DNA of 56,154 nucleotides. It comes from Candidatus Rokuibacteriota bacterium. Lineage in GTDB: Bacteria; Methylomirabilota; Methylomirabilia; Rokubacteriales; CSP1-6. The notes beneath the pieces are model-generated. The model saw only the letters and a program-made list of their open reading frames with translations, was not told where the DNA came from and made no database searches. The stretch is from the NCBI GenBank assembly GCA_003220615.1, contig QHTB01000142.1, positions 1-56,154 of the forward strand, read 5' to 3'. Of this stretch, positions 1-8,145 are shown in pieces (the stretch's first letter is position 1; each line of letters starts with the position of its first letter). The position numbers and the translations under genes are program-made.

Positions 1-892
1 CGAAGAGCGCCACCGGGCTCGCCGTCACGACGAGCGCGGCCACCGCCGCGGCCTGAGCCAGCAACCCCAGCCGCACGGCGCGGGCGAATCCGATGCGATC
101 GGCGAGCTGGCCCGCCAGGACCGGTCCCACCATGGCGCCGAGTCCGAAGACCACCCAGTAGCCGGCACCGACGGCGAGGCCCCGGCCGAGGCCGCGCGCG
201 ACGAAGTCGACGAGAAAGACCATGTGGGGCACGAGGCCGGCCGCGTCCAGGCCGTACTCGACGTAGAGCGCACCGAGGGCTAACCCGGGCCGGTGGACGC
301 CATTGACGCCGGGAGGCGCGAGACCGGTGGGCTCGTCGGGCCATCCACCCCACGCCAGCACGGTGAGCGCGAGAGCCAGCACACCGAGGCCGCACCACGT
401 CGCGACCAGACCCATCTTCAACAGCAACGGCACGAGCGTGCCCGAGGCCGCGATGCCGAGTCCGACGCCGGTGAAGATCACGCCACCGGCGAGGCCGCGG
501 CGAGAAGGCGGAACGTGAGGCATCACGGTCGGCGCAGCGAGGGCCATCAGCGTTCCGCCGGAGACTCCGGCCGCAAAACGCCAGACGAAATACCAGACGA
601 ACGAGCGTGGCGTCGCGCAGGCGAAGAACGCTGCGGCGGCGATCACCATCATCGCGCGCAGCACGGTGACCGCGCGCAGGCGTGCGGCGATCGGCCGCGC
701 GACCAGCGCGCCCGCGAGATATCCGGCCAGGTTGGCGGCGCCGAGGTAGGCGGCGTGTCCGGGTGAAAACCACTCGGCGGCGATCAGCGCCGGGATGAGT
801 GGCGTGTAGGCGAACCGCGCGAGGCCGATCCCGACCAGGCTGCTGCACAGCCCGGACAGCGTCGCGCGCGCGGCGTTCGTGTCCGGCCTCAG
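1..892 (-). CDS. MFS transporter, YbfB/YjiJ-like, 3' end cut off
   Basis: Inner-membrane major facilitator. The reading frame stays open from just after the SDR stop down to the window edge (about 297 residues), with alternating hydrophobic helices and small-residue-rich turns. The N-terminal helix GIGLARFAYTPLIPALI, with a phenylalanine and arginine after a glycine run, is typical of YbfB/YjiJ-type MFS proteins. No ATG, GTG or TTG lies at the expected start. A CTG at 890-892, overlapping the SDR stop, is the best candidate, so translation may be coupled to the upstream dehydrogenase. It shares an operon with the SDR, and the two may handle the same small metabolite, but the substrate cannot be read from sequence. 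The last helices lie outside the window. Confidence 0.8.
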   Translation of the reverse strand, partial: MRPDTNAARATLSGLCSSLVGIGLARFAYTPLIPALIAAEWFSPGHAAYLGAANLAGYLAGALVARPIAARLRAVTVLRAMMVIAAAAFFACATPRSFVWYFVWRFAAGVSGGTLMALAAPTVMPHVPPSRRGLAGGVIFTGVGLGIAASGTLVPLLLKMGLVATWCGLGVLALALTVLAWGGWPDEPTGLAPPGVNGVHRPGLALGALYVEYGLDAAGLVPHMVFLVDFVARGLGRGLAVGAGYWVVFGLGAMVGPVLAGQLADRIGFARAVRLGLLAQAAAVAALVVTASPVALF

Positions 893-1731
893 TGCATGAC
901 GGAGCCGCCGGCCACGTTGATCGCCTGGCCGGTGACGTACTCGGCGCCGTCGCCGGCGAGGAACGCGATGACTTCGGCGACGTCGGACGGCAGCGCGATA
1001 CGGCCGAGTGGGACCGCGGCGGACTGCTCCGTGATGCGCTGGGCCCGCAGCGCCGGATCGAAGCTTCCATCGGGCCGGCGGCCGAGATGGTCGAGACGCT
1101 CGGTGTCGGCGGCGCCCGGACACACGGCGTTCACGGTGATGCCGGCCGGCGCGAGCTCCTGGGCGAGCGACTGCGTCAACCCGATCACACCGAACTTCGA
1201 CGCGCAGTAGGCGGCGCGGCGCGCCCCACCGACCTTGCCCCACTGCGAGGAGATGTTGACGATGCGGCCGCGCACACGCCGCTCCAGCATGGTCCTGGCC
1301 ACCGCGCGTGAGCAGAGGAAGGTCCCCTTGAGGTTGATCCCGACGACGAGGTCCCACGCCTCTTCCGACAGCTCGACGACCGCCGCACGATCCGGGCCGG
1401 CCGGCGCGCCGGCGTTGTTCACCAGGATGTCGATGTGGCCGAACGTCTCGAGCGCCCGCGCGACGACGGCATCGACCTGTGCCGCGGATCGCACGTCGGC
1501 CAGCGCCGTGAGCGCGCGGCCTCCGTGCTTGCGAACCTCGTCGGCCACCGCGTCGAGCCCGCCCCAGCTTCCTGCGCTCTTTCCGGGAATCGCGCGAACG
1601 CCCGTCCGCTCGACGTCGGTCAGAATGAGATCAGCGCCGTCGCTGGCCAACCGCCCGGCGATCGCACGCCCAAAGCCATGTTCGCCGCCACTGCCCGTGA
1701 CCATCGCGACCTTACCGGTGAGTCGTCCCAT
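889..1731 (-). CDS. SDR family NAD(P)-dependent oxidoreductase
   Basis: Classical short-chain dehydrogenase/reductase of 280 aa. The Rossmann glycine motif is VTGSGGEHGFG at residues 11-21, NNAG is at 105-108, the catalytic serine is at 161-162 and YCASK (Y175, K179) completes the active site. The C-terminal GGxGAEYVTGQAINVAGG segment is typical of FabG-like members. It interconverts an alcohol and a ketone with NAD(P)(H); the substrate is unknown. The start at 1731 was chosen because the family begins one strand before the glycine motif, and the longer frame upstream has no homologous character. The stop overlaps the start region of the MFS gene downstream, so the two form an operon. Confidence 0.93.
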   Translation of the reverse strand: MGRLTGKVAMVTGSGGEHGFGRAIAGRLASDGADLILTDVERTGVRAIPGKSAGSWGGLDAVADEVRKHGGRALTALADVRSAAQVDAVVARALETFGHIDILVNNAGAPAGPDRAAVVELSEEAWDLVVGINLKGTFLCSRAVARTMLERRVRGRIVNISSQWGKVGGARRAAYCASKFGVIGLTQSLAQELAPAGITVNAVCPGAADTERLDHLGRRPDGSFDPALRAQRITEQSAAVPLGRIALPSDVAEVIAFLAGDGAEYVTGQAINVAGGSVMH

Positions 1732-1766
1732 GGCCGATACTTGTATCACGGACGGCGGAGCGGTCG

Positions 1767-2513
1767 TCAGGAGCCGGCGGCGCGTCGCGGCGAGCGCGAC
1801 CGGGCGCGAGCAGCTGGACGGCTCGCCGCCTTGGCGGCGCGAGCCTCCGTCGTCGCGGGATCGGCTCCGGCGGCTCGAGCGAGCTGGCGCTCGCTGGCGC
1901 CGGCCACGCGCGCGATGGCCGCCATCGTGCGCCCCGAGACCACCGAGCGCGGATTGGCCACGGTGACGTCGTCGGTGGAGACGTGCTCGTCCCGGTGCTT
2001 GATGAGCAGCCACTGGCGGCCGCCTCGCGTGCGGACGAGCGTCCACGATCCCGCCAGCTTCTTGCCGAGCAGCACGAACTTCAGCTCGCCCTTGGCGAGC
2101 TGGCGATCCACGTCGGCGTCGTCACCGAGCTTGTTGTCGGCCACAGGCGCCCACACCCCTCGGTCCCAGATCATCACGGTGCCGCCGCCGTATTCGCCCT
2201 CGGGAATCACGCCCTCGAACTGGTTGTAGTCGAGCGGGTGCGGCTCGGTCTCCATGGCCAGTCGCTTGACGGCCGGGTCGAGCGACGGTCCCTTCGGCAC
2301 GGCCCACGAGAGCATCACACCGCGGTGCTCGAGACGGAAATCGTAGTGGAGCTGGCTGGCCCGGTGCTTCTGGACGACGAACTCGCGCGGACGATCGGCG
2401 GCGCGCTCGACCGACCGCCCAGGCGGCTCGGGCGTCACGGCAAAGTGGCGCTTGCGGTTGTATTCGGCGAGCCGGCCGAAACGACTGAGGTCGGGCAGGG
2501 CGCGCTTGGCCAT
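1767..2513 (-). CDS. Stand-alone DNA ligase D 3'-phosphoesterase domain protein
   Basis: Homologue of the PE domain of bacterial NHEJ ligase LigD, which trims 3'-phosphates and ribonucleotides at DNA ends. The protein is 248 aa and has only this domain. The diagnostic motif FVVQKHRASQLHYDFRLE spans residues 45-62, with H50, H56, D58, R60 and E62 as metal and catalytic positions; a further H92 precedes the PEGEYGGG loop at 104-111. A basic Ala/Arg-rich tail after about residue 200 may bind DNA. The start at 2513 is supported by AAAGGAGG seven bases upstream. No Ku or ligase gene is adjacent, so it acts as a free enzyme or partners with proteins encoded elsewhere. Confidence 0.92.
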   Translation of the reverse strand: MAKRALPDLSRFGRLAEYNRKRHFAVTPEPPGRSVERAADRPREFVVQKHRASQLHYDFRLEHRGVMLSWAVPKGPSLDPAVKRLAMETEPHPLDYNQFEGVIPEGEYGGGTVMIWDRGVWAPVADNKLGDDADVDRQLAKGELKFVLLGKKLAGSWTLVRTRGGRQWLLIKHRDEHVSTDDVTVANPRSVVSGRTMAAIARVAGASERQLARAAGADPATTEARAAKAASRPAARARSRSPRRAAGS

Positions 2514-2577
2514 GAGCGGGCCTCCTTTCGTCTCCATCGTCGCACAACTCGTCCTGGCTATCCGGCCTCGGAGCCCG

Positions 2578-2583
2578 TAGTCT
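2578..2583 (+). promoter_or_regulatory. -10-like element, leaderless start of the rhodanese gene
   Basis: TAGTCT lies seven bases before the ATG at 2591, and no Shine-Dalgarno sequence is present. Transcription would start on or next to the start codon. No good -35 match is visible. Confidence 0.4.
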
Positions 2584-2590
2584 GGACGCC

Positions 2591-3052
2591 ATGCGTGCGC
2601 CTGCCGTCGCTGCGCTGACCATCCTCGCCAGCCTCGCGGTCTCCGGCGTCGAGGCCCGGCCCGACTGGAAGGCGCCCCTCGAGCGCGCCGGCATCCGTTT
2701 CATCTCGGCCCGGGAACTGCGCGCGCTGATGACGAGTGGCGCACGCCTCACCCTCGTCGACGCCCGCGACGAGGTTCACTTCCGCCGCGGCCACGTTCCG
2801 GGCGCGGTGTCGATCCCGGCCGAGGACCGGCCACTCGCCTTCGTGGACCTCGCCCGGCCGAAGCGCCTGCTCCATCCCGAGCGCCTTCCCGCCGACCGCG
2901 ACACGCTGGTCGTCTTCTATTGCGGTGGGCCGAACTGAGCGCAGAGCCCTGACGCCGCGGTGGCGGCGTATCACCTCGGCTTTCGGCGGATCTTGATCAT
3001 GCACGGGGGCGACAAGGAGTGGTACGCGGAGGGCTTCGGCTTCGAGCCATGA
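2591..3052 (+). CDS. Secreted rhodanese-domain protein, probable selenoprotein (UGA 2936-2938 = Sec116)
   Basis: Exported single-domain rhodanese of 153 aa if the UGA is read as selenocysteine. Residues 1-22 form a signal peptide ending near VEA. The domain runs from FISARELRAL (37-46) through LVDARDE (55-61) and the loop FYCGGPN-U (109-116), with candidate active-site C111. The in-frame TGA at codon 116 sits where related proteins carry a second cysteine (C-x4-C). The frame then continues with the expected helix (QSPDAAVAAYHLGF) and the terminal IMHGGDKEW segment, ending at a TGA that overlaps the next gene's ATG as ATGA. Without read-through the rhodanese fold would be cut just after C111. 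It presumably moves sulfane sulfur or selenium, or works in thiol redox, outside the cytoplasm. The alternative is a Cys-to-stop mutation. Confidence 0.8.
2952..2969 (+). promoter_or_regulatory. SECIS-like hairpin of the rhodanese gene
   Basis: Arms 2952-2958 (ACGCCGC) and 2963-2969 (GCGGCGT) pair perfectly over 7 bp around the loop GGTG. The loop begins 20 nt after the UGA at 2936-2938 and has G in its first two positions. Both features match the bacterial SECIS pattern: apical loop roughly 16-37 nt after UGA, with a G early in the loop. Confidence 0.65.
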
Positions 3053-3836
3053 CCGACGCCACCGACGAGCACCTGCGGCTCGATCAGGCGGGGCGGGTCG
3101 CCTGGATCACCTTCAACCGTCCCGATGCGCGCAACGCCATGACGTTCGAGATGTACGAACGCCTCCACGATCTCTGTGAGCGCCTCGATCACGATCCGGG
3201 GGTCCGCGTGCTGGTGCTGCGCGGCGCCGGCGACAAGGCGTTCGTCAGCGGCACCGACATCCGACAGTTCCTGACGTTCACGACGCGCGAGGACGCGTTG
3301 AGCTACGAGGCTCGCCTCACTCGGGTGCTCGGGCGCATCCACGCCATGACCAAGCCCACCATCGCGATGGTCAGGGCGACGCCGTCGGCGGCGGCCTCTT
3401 CATGTCGCTCGCCTGCGACCTTCGCATCGCCGCCAGCCACGCACGCTTCGGTGCGCCCGTGGCCCGGACGCTCGGCAACTGCACCGCGCCCCTGGCCTTC
3501 ACCCTCTTCGCCAACACGGTCGGGCCCGTGCGCGCCCGCAACATCCTCCTCACCGCGCGGCTCGTGGACGCCAGCGAGGCTCGGGCCATCGGCCTCGTCA
3601 ACGAGGTGCATCCGGGCGAGCAGCTTCTCGGCCGGGTCACCGAGCTGGCCGGGCACTTGACCGAGCTGGCGCCGCTGACGCTGGCCGCCGTGAAAGAGGC
3701 CACGCGGCGGGTCACGCGCGCCGCTGCACTCCGTGATGCCGAGGACATCATCCTGTCGTGCTACCTGAGCGAGGACTTCAAGGAGGGCGTGCGCGCCTTC
3801 CTCGAGAAGCGCAAGGCCGACTGGCAAGGCCGCTGA
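3049..3836 (+). CDS. Enoyl-CoA hydratase/isomerase family protein, one-base frameshift near 3372
   Basis: Crotonase-superfamily protein acting on CoA thioesters. The start ATG at 3049 overlaps the rhodanese stop. The first frame gives VAWITFNRPDARNAMTF and the oxyanion-hole segment DKAFVSGTDIRQF, then TKPTIAMV. From position 3372 the family sequence continues in the next frame as QGDAVGGGLFMSLACD and runs to the stop at 3836 with a normal C-terminus. One base is missing around 3370-3374 (expected codons GTN-CAG); restoring it gives about 262 aa, a normal length. No slippery heptamer is visible, so this is a mutation or an assembly/read error rather than programmed frameshifting. If real, the gene is a pseudogene. 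Confidence 0.85.
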
Positions 3837-3911
3837 GGAGACGAGAGCGGCGAACGCCGACGAGTCGTGCTAGTGTCCCGCCACCTTTATATAGATCGGA
3901 CGGAGGACACC

Positions 3912-4868
3912 ATGCGATACGTCGCTGCCATCCTCGCTCTCGCCGTCATGCTCGGCTCCGCCCCGCTCGTCGCCCAGGCCCAATCGTGGCGCCCACCGGC
4001 TGACGAGCAGCGGTGTCCCTCCAAGTGGGGTGCCGGCGACCAGCGTGGCTCGGCCAACCACGCCAAACCGGAGAACGTGCTGCGTGCAGCCCGGCTCATC
4101 CGGACGGGTGAAGTCATCGAGCTCGCCCACGTCCTCGCCCCCGACATGCCTCTGTCGGGCACACGGCAGTACAACATCCACACCAAGCGCACGTTCATGA
4201 ACCCCCAATCGAACCGGCGGGGCAGCAACGAAGAGCTCGTCACGTCCGAGATCGGTCAGGTCGGCACCCAGTTCGACGGCTTCGCCCACCAGACGATCGG
4301 CGGCAGCCTCTACAACTGCTTCAAGCAGGACGAGATCACGACGCGCTCGGGCTTCACCAAGCTCGGCGTGGAGAACGTCGGCGCGCTCGTCACGCGTGGC
4401 GTGCTGATCGACGTGGCCGGCCTCAAGGGCGTGGACATGCTGCCCGACGCCTACGAGATCACCCCCGCCGATCTGCAGCAGGCGCTCCAGCGCCAGAACC
4501 TCACCCTGCAGCCGGGCGACGCGGTCATCATCCACACGGGTTGGGGCAAGCTCTGGGGCAAGGACAACGCGCGCTTCATGAAGAGCTGCCCGGGCGTCGG
4601 GGTGGCCGCCGCGGAGTGGCTCGCGCGTCAGGACCCGATGCTCGTCGGCTCCGACAACTGGCCGGTCGAGGTCGCGCCGAATCCGGACCCGCAGATCTCG
4701 CTTCCCGGTCACCAGATCTTTCTGGTCGTGAACGGGATCCACATCCTCGAGAACCTCAAGCTGGACGAGCTGGCCGCCAAGCGCGTGAACGAGTTCGCCT
4801 TCATCATCCAGCCGCTGAAGCTGAAGGGGGCCACGGGCTCGACCGTGGCGCCGATCGCCATCCGCTAG
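3912..4868 (+). CDS. Secreted cyclase family protein (kynurenine formamidase-like)
   Basis: Metal-dependent hydrolase of the cyclase/KynB-like superfamily, 318 aa, exported by a signal peptide (residues 1-22, ending AQAQ). The metal-binding segment of the family, normally HxGTHxDxPxH, appears here as QVGTQFDGFAHQ, a variant common in the longer members of this family. GDAVIIHTGWGKLW and the SLPGHQIFLVVNG segment are also family-typical. The start at 3912 follows a GGAGG site; a TATATA-like stretch lies about 20 bases further upstream. Such proteins hydrolyse amide or cyclic bonds in small molecules, but the substrate is unknown. The gene is read alone, and its stop abuts that of the convergent gene. 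Confidence 0.88.
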   Translation: MRYVAAILALAVMLGSAPLVAQAQSWRPPADEQRCPSKWGAGDQRGSANHAKPENVLRAARLIRTGEVIELAHVLAPDMPLSGTRQYNIHTKRTFMNPQSNRRGSNEELVTSEIGQVGTQFDGFAHQTIGGSLYNCFKQDEITTRSGFTKLGVENVGALVTRGVLIDVAGLKGVDMLPDAYEITPADLQQALQRQNLTLQPGDAVIIHTGWGKLWGKDNARFMKSCPGVGVAAAEWLARQDPMLVGSDNWPVEVAPNPDPQISLPGHQIFLVVNGIHILENLKLDELAAKRVNEFAFIIQPLKLKGATGSTVAPIAIR

Positions 4869-5780
4869 CTAGCTGTCCTTCAGCGTCTGCATCGCGCGCT
4901 CGGCGAGCGCGGTGTCGACGAGGTCCTGATAGCGGTGGCGGCGCCGGATGAAGCCGCCACCGAGCAGGATGTCGACGAGATATTCGTAGCCCGGCCGGCG
5001 CAGCAGCGGGTCGCGCGCCCACGTTCCCTGGGCGAGATAGCGTCCGACCGCGCGCTCGCACACCGCTCGCGGGATATCGGCGAACGACGGCGCGATCGCC
5101 TCGACGACGGCCTTGGCGTCGTGCGTCGCGATCCAGCGCTGGGTGCGATAGACGGCGCGGGTGAAGGCCACGATCTGCTCGGGCTCGTGGCGCAGCCGAT
5201 CGGGCAGGGTCATGTACGAGGAGAACGGTACCGGCCCGGTCGCGTCACCCATCGACATCGCAAGATGAAAACCGTCGTCGAGGAGCATCTCCGCGGTCGG
5301 CTGGCCCACCTCGATGAAATCGCCGCGGCCCGCGCGAAAGGCGGCCACCGCATCGGCGGGCGCGAGATCGCGAACGAACGTCACGCGCGCCGGATCCACC
5401 CCCTGGCGTCGGAGCACGGTCAGCATCGACTGGTACGGCGTCGGCGCTCCGGTGAAGGAGATCACCGTGCGGCCCACGATGTTCGGCCACGCGAACCGCG
5501 CCGGCTGACGGCCGATCAGAAAGAACCCGTTGCGGCTGTTGACCTCGGCGAAGTGAGGCAAGAGTCGGCCGCCGCGGTCGGCGATGTCGAGACTGCGCAT
5601 GAGCCCGCCCAGGCTGATCTGGGCGCTGCGCTCGATGAGCGCGCGCGTCGTGCCCGCGCTGCTGGCGCCCGTGCGGGTGGTGACGTCGAAGCCCTCCGCC
5701 TTGAAGTGGCCCAGGTGGAGCGCGACGTAGTGCGGCGCGTAGAACACGGAGTGGAAGGGCTCCATCACGGTGATCTGCAT
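4869..5780 (-). CDS. NMT1/THI5-like ABC transporter substrate-binding protein
   Basis: Periplasmic-binding-protein fold of the SsuA/THI5/NMT1 group, 303 aa. The protein starts directly at the first beta strand (MQITVMEPFHSVFYAPHYVA) followed by LGHFKAEGFDV, the hallmark N-terminus of this group. There is no signal peptide or lipobox, so it may be cytoplasmic or use another export route. ISLGGLMRS and the EVGQPTAEM segment match the ligand-binding lobes. No permease or ATPase is adjacent, making it an orphan. The start at 5780 follows an extended -10 (TGC-TATACT) by eight bases, consistent with a leaderless transcript divergent from the GNAT gene. Ligands in this group include sulfonates, nitrate and pyrimidine precursors; which applies here is unknown. 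Confidence 0.88.
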   Translation of the reverse strand: MQITVMEPFHSVFYAPHYVALHLGHFKAEGFDVTTRTGASSAGTTRALIERSAQISLGGLMRSLDIADRGGRLLPHFAEVNSRNGFFLIGRQPARFAWPNIVGRTVISFTGAPTPYQSMLTVLRRQGVDPARVTFVRDLAPADAVAAFRAGRGDFIEVGQPTAEMLLDDGFHLAMSMGDATGPVPFSSYMTLPDRLRHEPEQIVAFTRAVYRTQRWIATHDAKAVVEAIAPSFADIPRAVCERAVGRYLAQGTWARDPLLRRPGYEYLVDILLGGGFIRRRHRYQDLVDTALAERAMQTLKDS

Positions 5781-5788
5781 GGCGCCCG

Positions 5789-5797
5789 AGTATAGCA
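5789..5797 (-). promoter_or_regulatory. Extended -10 for the NMT1-like gene
   Basis: On the minus strand the sequence reads TGCTATACT, with eight bases between it and the ATG at 5780. No Shine-Dalgarno sequence is present. Confidence 0.5.
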
Positions 5798-5831
5798 GCC
5801 GGCCACGACGCCGCCGGGCGTCCCGTTCGAG

Positions 5832-5837
5832 TACCAT
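5832..5837 (+). promoter_or_regulatory. -10-like element for the GNAT gene
   Basis: TACCAT lies seven bases before the ATG at 5845. No Shine-Dalgarno sequence is visible, so the mRNA is probably leaderless. Confidence 0.4.
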
Positions 5838-5844
5838 CGCCCCC

Positions 5845-6393
5845 ATGCTGACCGTGCGCCGGGCCCGCCCGGGCGACGCCGCGATGATCCTTGCCCTGAT
5901 CCGTGGCCTCGCCGCCTACGAGCGACTGAGCCACGAGGTGAAAGCCAGCACGGCGCAGCTCCGCCAGCACGGCTTCGGACGGCGGCGCTACTTCGAGACG
6001 CTGATCTGCCAGCGCGATCGACAGCCCATCGGCTTCGCGCTCTACTTCTTCACGTACTCGACCTTCGTGGGGCGGCCGTCACTCTATCTCGAGGATCTCT
6101 TCGTCGTGCCCGAGGAGCGCGGTCAGGGCGCAGGCCGCATGCTGCTCGGTGCCCTGGCCCGGATCGCGATCGCGCGCGGCTGCGGGCGCATGGAATGGGC
6201 GGTGCTCCACTGGAACCGGCCGGCGATCCGCTTCTACGAGCGGCTCGGTGCTCGGCTGCGCCGCGACTGGGTGCTGACGCGCCTCGGCGCACCGGCGATC
6301 CGGCGCCTGAGCGCGCAGAACGGATCGCGGCGAGGGTCTCGATCAGCACGGCCACGGCGGCAGGTACGAAGGGCGGGAACGACGGCACGCTGA
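5845..6393 (+). CDS. GNAT N-acetyltransferase, diamine acetyltransferase-like
   Basis: GCN5-related acetyltransferase of 182 aa. LTVRRARPGDAAMILALIRGLA is the typical N-terminal strand and helix; the acetyl-CoA pyrophosphate loop is EERGQGAGRMLL, preceded by YLEDLFVVP. The downstream WAVLHWNRPAIRFYERLGA segment closely follows the spermidine/spermine (SSAT-type) acetyltransferases, so an amine or amino-acid substrate is likely. The last 35 residues are Arg/Ser-rich and look like a non-conserved tail. It is transcribed divergently from the NMT1-like gene and ends just before a strong bidirectional terminator. Confidence 0.88.
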   Translation: MLTVRRARPGDAAMILALIRGLAAYERLSHEVKASTAQLRQHGFGRRRYFETLICQRDRQPIGFALYFFTYSTFVGRPSLYLEDLFVVPEERGQGAGRMLLGALARIAIARGCGRMEWAVLHWNRPAIRFYERLGARLRRDWVLTRLGAPAIRRLSAQNGSRRGSRSARPRRQVRRAGTTAR

Positions 6394-6402
6394 GAACATC
6401 AA

Positions 6403-6438
6403 GGCTGGGCCGCAGATCGTGTGACCTGCGGCCCAGCC
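6403..6438. terminator. Bidirectional terminator hairpin
   Basis: A perfect 13-bp inverted repeat (GGCTGGGCCGCAG and its complement) with a 10-nt loop lies between the convergent GNAT and cytochrome c peroxidase genes. A nearly identical stem occurs at 8673-8713. Confidence 0.75.
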
Positions 6439-6468
6439 CTCCGACTTCTCGCTAACGTCGCCCTCGTT

Positions 6469-8145
6469 CTACTTGCACGAATGACCGCCGCCGGTGGCGG
6501 GCAGGTCCGGGCCGTTGGGAACCGTCAGCGATGGATGGTCGAACGGAGCTTCTTCCCTCTCGACCCGACAATCGGTGAGCCCATTCATCAGGAAATCGAC
6601 GAGCGCGGCCTTCTCCTCGGACTTGAAGTTGCGCTCCTGAATCCGCTTGGCCAACTCGGGGTTGGCGAAGTCACCGCCGCGGCTGTAGAAGTCCACCACG
6701 TCGGCCAGCGTCGCCTTGCCACCGTTGTGGAAGTACGGAGCGGAGAACTTCACGTTTCGCAGAGCCGGGGTCTTGAACGCACCACTGTCCATGGGCGAGC
6801 CGCTCTCGGAGAACGAGACACCACCCTGACCCAGAGCTCCCCGACCGAGATCTTCGGCCGTCGGACGTACGCCGATGTTGTGGAACCCCTGATCGCCGCC
6901 GTCCTCGTTGATGAGGCCGTTCCGGGCGGCGAAGCTCGCGGACGCGTCGGTCAACTCGGCGCCCGCATGGCACTTGCTGCAATGGCCCTTGCCGGTGAAG
7001 ATGTTGAGCCCCTTCTGCTGGCTGCTGCTCAACGCCTTGCGGTCCCCGGCGAGGTACTTGTCCAGCGGGGTCCGGTCCGGGATCAGGGTCGACTCGTAGG
7101 CCTGGGCCGCCTGACCAAAGATCCGCGAGAATTTCGCCTCCGCGGTATCCGCCATCGCCTGACCGAAGGCGGCAGCGATGAGCTCGCGGTACCCGCACGG
7201 ATGGTCACCGCACTTCAATCCCTTGCCCGGCCAGTTCGACAGCCCGCCGAGAACGCTGTCCTGAGGATGAACAAACTGGTGCTGAAGCGCCGGGCGCGCC
7301 ATCATCTTGGCGGCAAGGCTCGTCTTGAATCCGGCGGCATTCACGGCATTCCCGTTGAAGGCCCTGGCTCCCACCGGGGCGCAGGACATCTCGGGGTTCC
7401 TGTTCACAGGACCGACAGCCTGAGAGGCCAGCGCAGCGTTCTGGACCGCCGTGAGCGCTGCATTGGTAGCTGGAATCACGCCGCCGGGCGTCGCGGTCTG
7501 GTTCCCGGTCTGTCCGAACGGATTGACGCCGTTGAACAGATCGTTGCCCCGGCCGTCCCAGAACGTCTGACGGAAGAAGGCGAGGCCATTGGTGGTGGTC
7601 GGAGCGTTGCGCGTGGTCGTCCGCCGGTTGGCGAAGAAGGGCGCAGCCGTGAGGCCGCCTGGGCCGCAGAGGTCGGCCGCGTTGTGCGGATCGGGATCGA
7701 TGCCAACGAAGACCAGTCCGGTCAGGCCCTGCGACGTAACGCGATCGTCGTTGACGATATTCGAGGGGTGGAACTGTTGACCGGCCGCGGTTACGCCGCC
7801 GCTGCCGAAGATCCCATCGGGACCCGGATTCAGCGTGTTGAACGTGCGATTGTCGGCGCCCCCATGGAAGTGACACGTACCGCACGACGTCTGGCCGTCA
7901 CCGCCGACCTGCACGTCCCAGAAGAGCGCCTTGCCCAGGCGAACGGCCGCCGCCTGGTCGACGATGTCGCCACCGATCGGAGTGGGGACAGGTACGTTCG
8001 AGAGCGGGCCGCTATCGCTGCTGTCACCGATTGCGACATGAGCGTCCGTTGACAGCAGCAGGCCCGCCGCGAAAATCGCGGTGACCAGAGCGGAGCTCGC
8101 GAAAGGATGCTTGCGAAACCAAGATAACTTGTTGCCCGTGTCCAT
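6469..8145 (-). CDS. Di-heme cytochrome c peroxidase/MauG-like protein, copy 1
   Basis: Periplasmic di-heme c-type cytochrome of the CCP/MauG superfamily, 558 aa. A signal peptide covers about residues 1-35. Heme attachment sites are CGTCH at 88-92 and CSKCH at 389-393. Between them lie AVRLGKALFWD (68-77), FFRQTFWDGR and other family blocks; DSGAFKTPALRNV followed by APYFHNGGKATLADVV is the conserved C-terminal region. Such enzymes reduce hydrogen peroxide or oxidise a partner molecule through a bis-Fe state. The start at 8145 has GGAGG seven bases upstream. It is about 500-560 aa where classic CCP is about 340, because of long insertions rich in Asn and Gly. A close paralogue sits directly upstream at 8738-10294. 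Confidence 0.93.
   Translation of the reverse strand: MDTGNKLSWFRKHPFASSALVTAIFAAGLLLSTDAHVAIGDSSDSGPLSNVPVPTPIGGDIVDQAAAVRLGKALFWDVQVGGDGQTSCGTCHFHGGADNRTFNTLNPGPDGIFGSGGVTAAGQQFHPSNIVNDDRVTSQGLTGLVFVGIDPDPHNAADLCGPGGLTAAPFFANRRTTTRNAPTTTNGLAFFRQTFWDGRGNDLFNGVNPFGQTGNQTATPGGVIPATNAALTAVQNAALASQAVGPVNRNPEMSCAPVGARAFNGNAVNAAGFKTSLAAKMMARPALQHQFVHPQDSVLGGLSNWPGKGLKCGDHPCGYRELIAAAFGQAMADTAEAKFSRIFGQAAQAYESTLIPDRTPLDKYLAGDRKALSSSQQKGLNIFTGKGHCSKCHAGAELTDASASFAARNGLINEDGGDQGFHNIGVRPTAEDLGRGALGQGGVSFSESGSPMDSGAFKTPALRNVKFSAPYFHNGGKATLADVVDFYSRGGDFANPELAKRIQERNFKSEEKAALVDFLMNGLTDCRVEREEAPFDHPSLTVPNGPDLPATGGGHSCK

Noticed and set aside
3360..3410. Programmed ribosomal frameshifting in the enoyl-CoA hydratase gene.
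   Set aside because: No slippery heptamer lies at the switch point, and programmed shifts are not known for this family. An indel is simpler.
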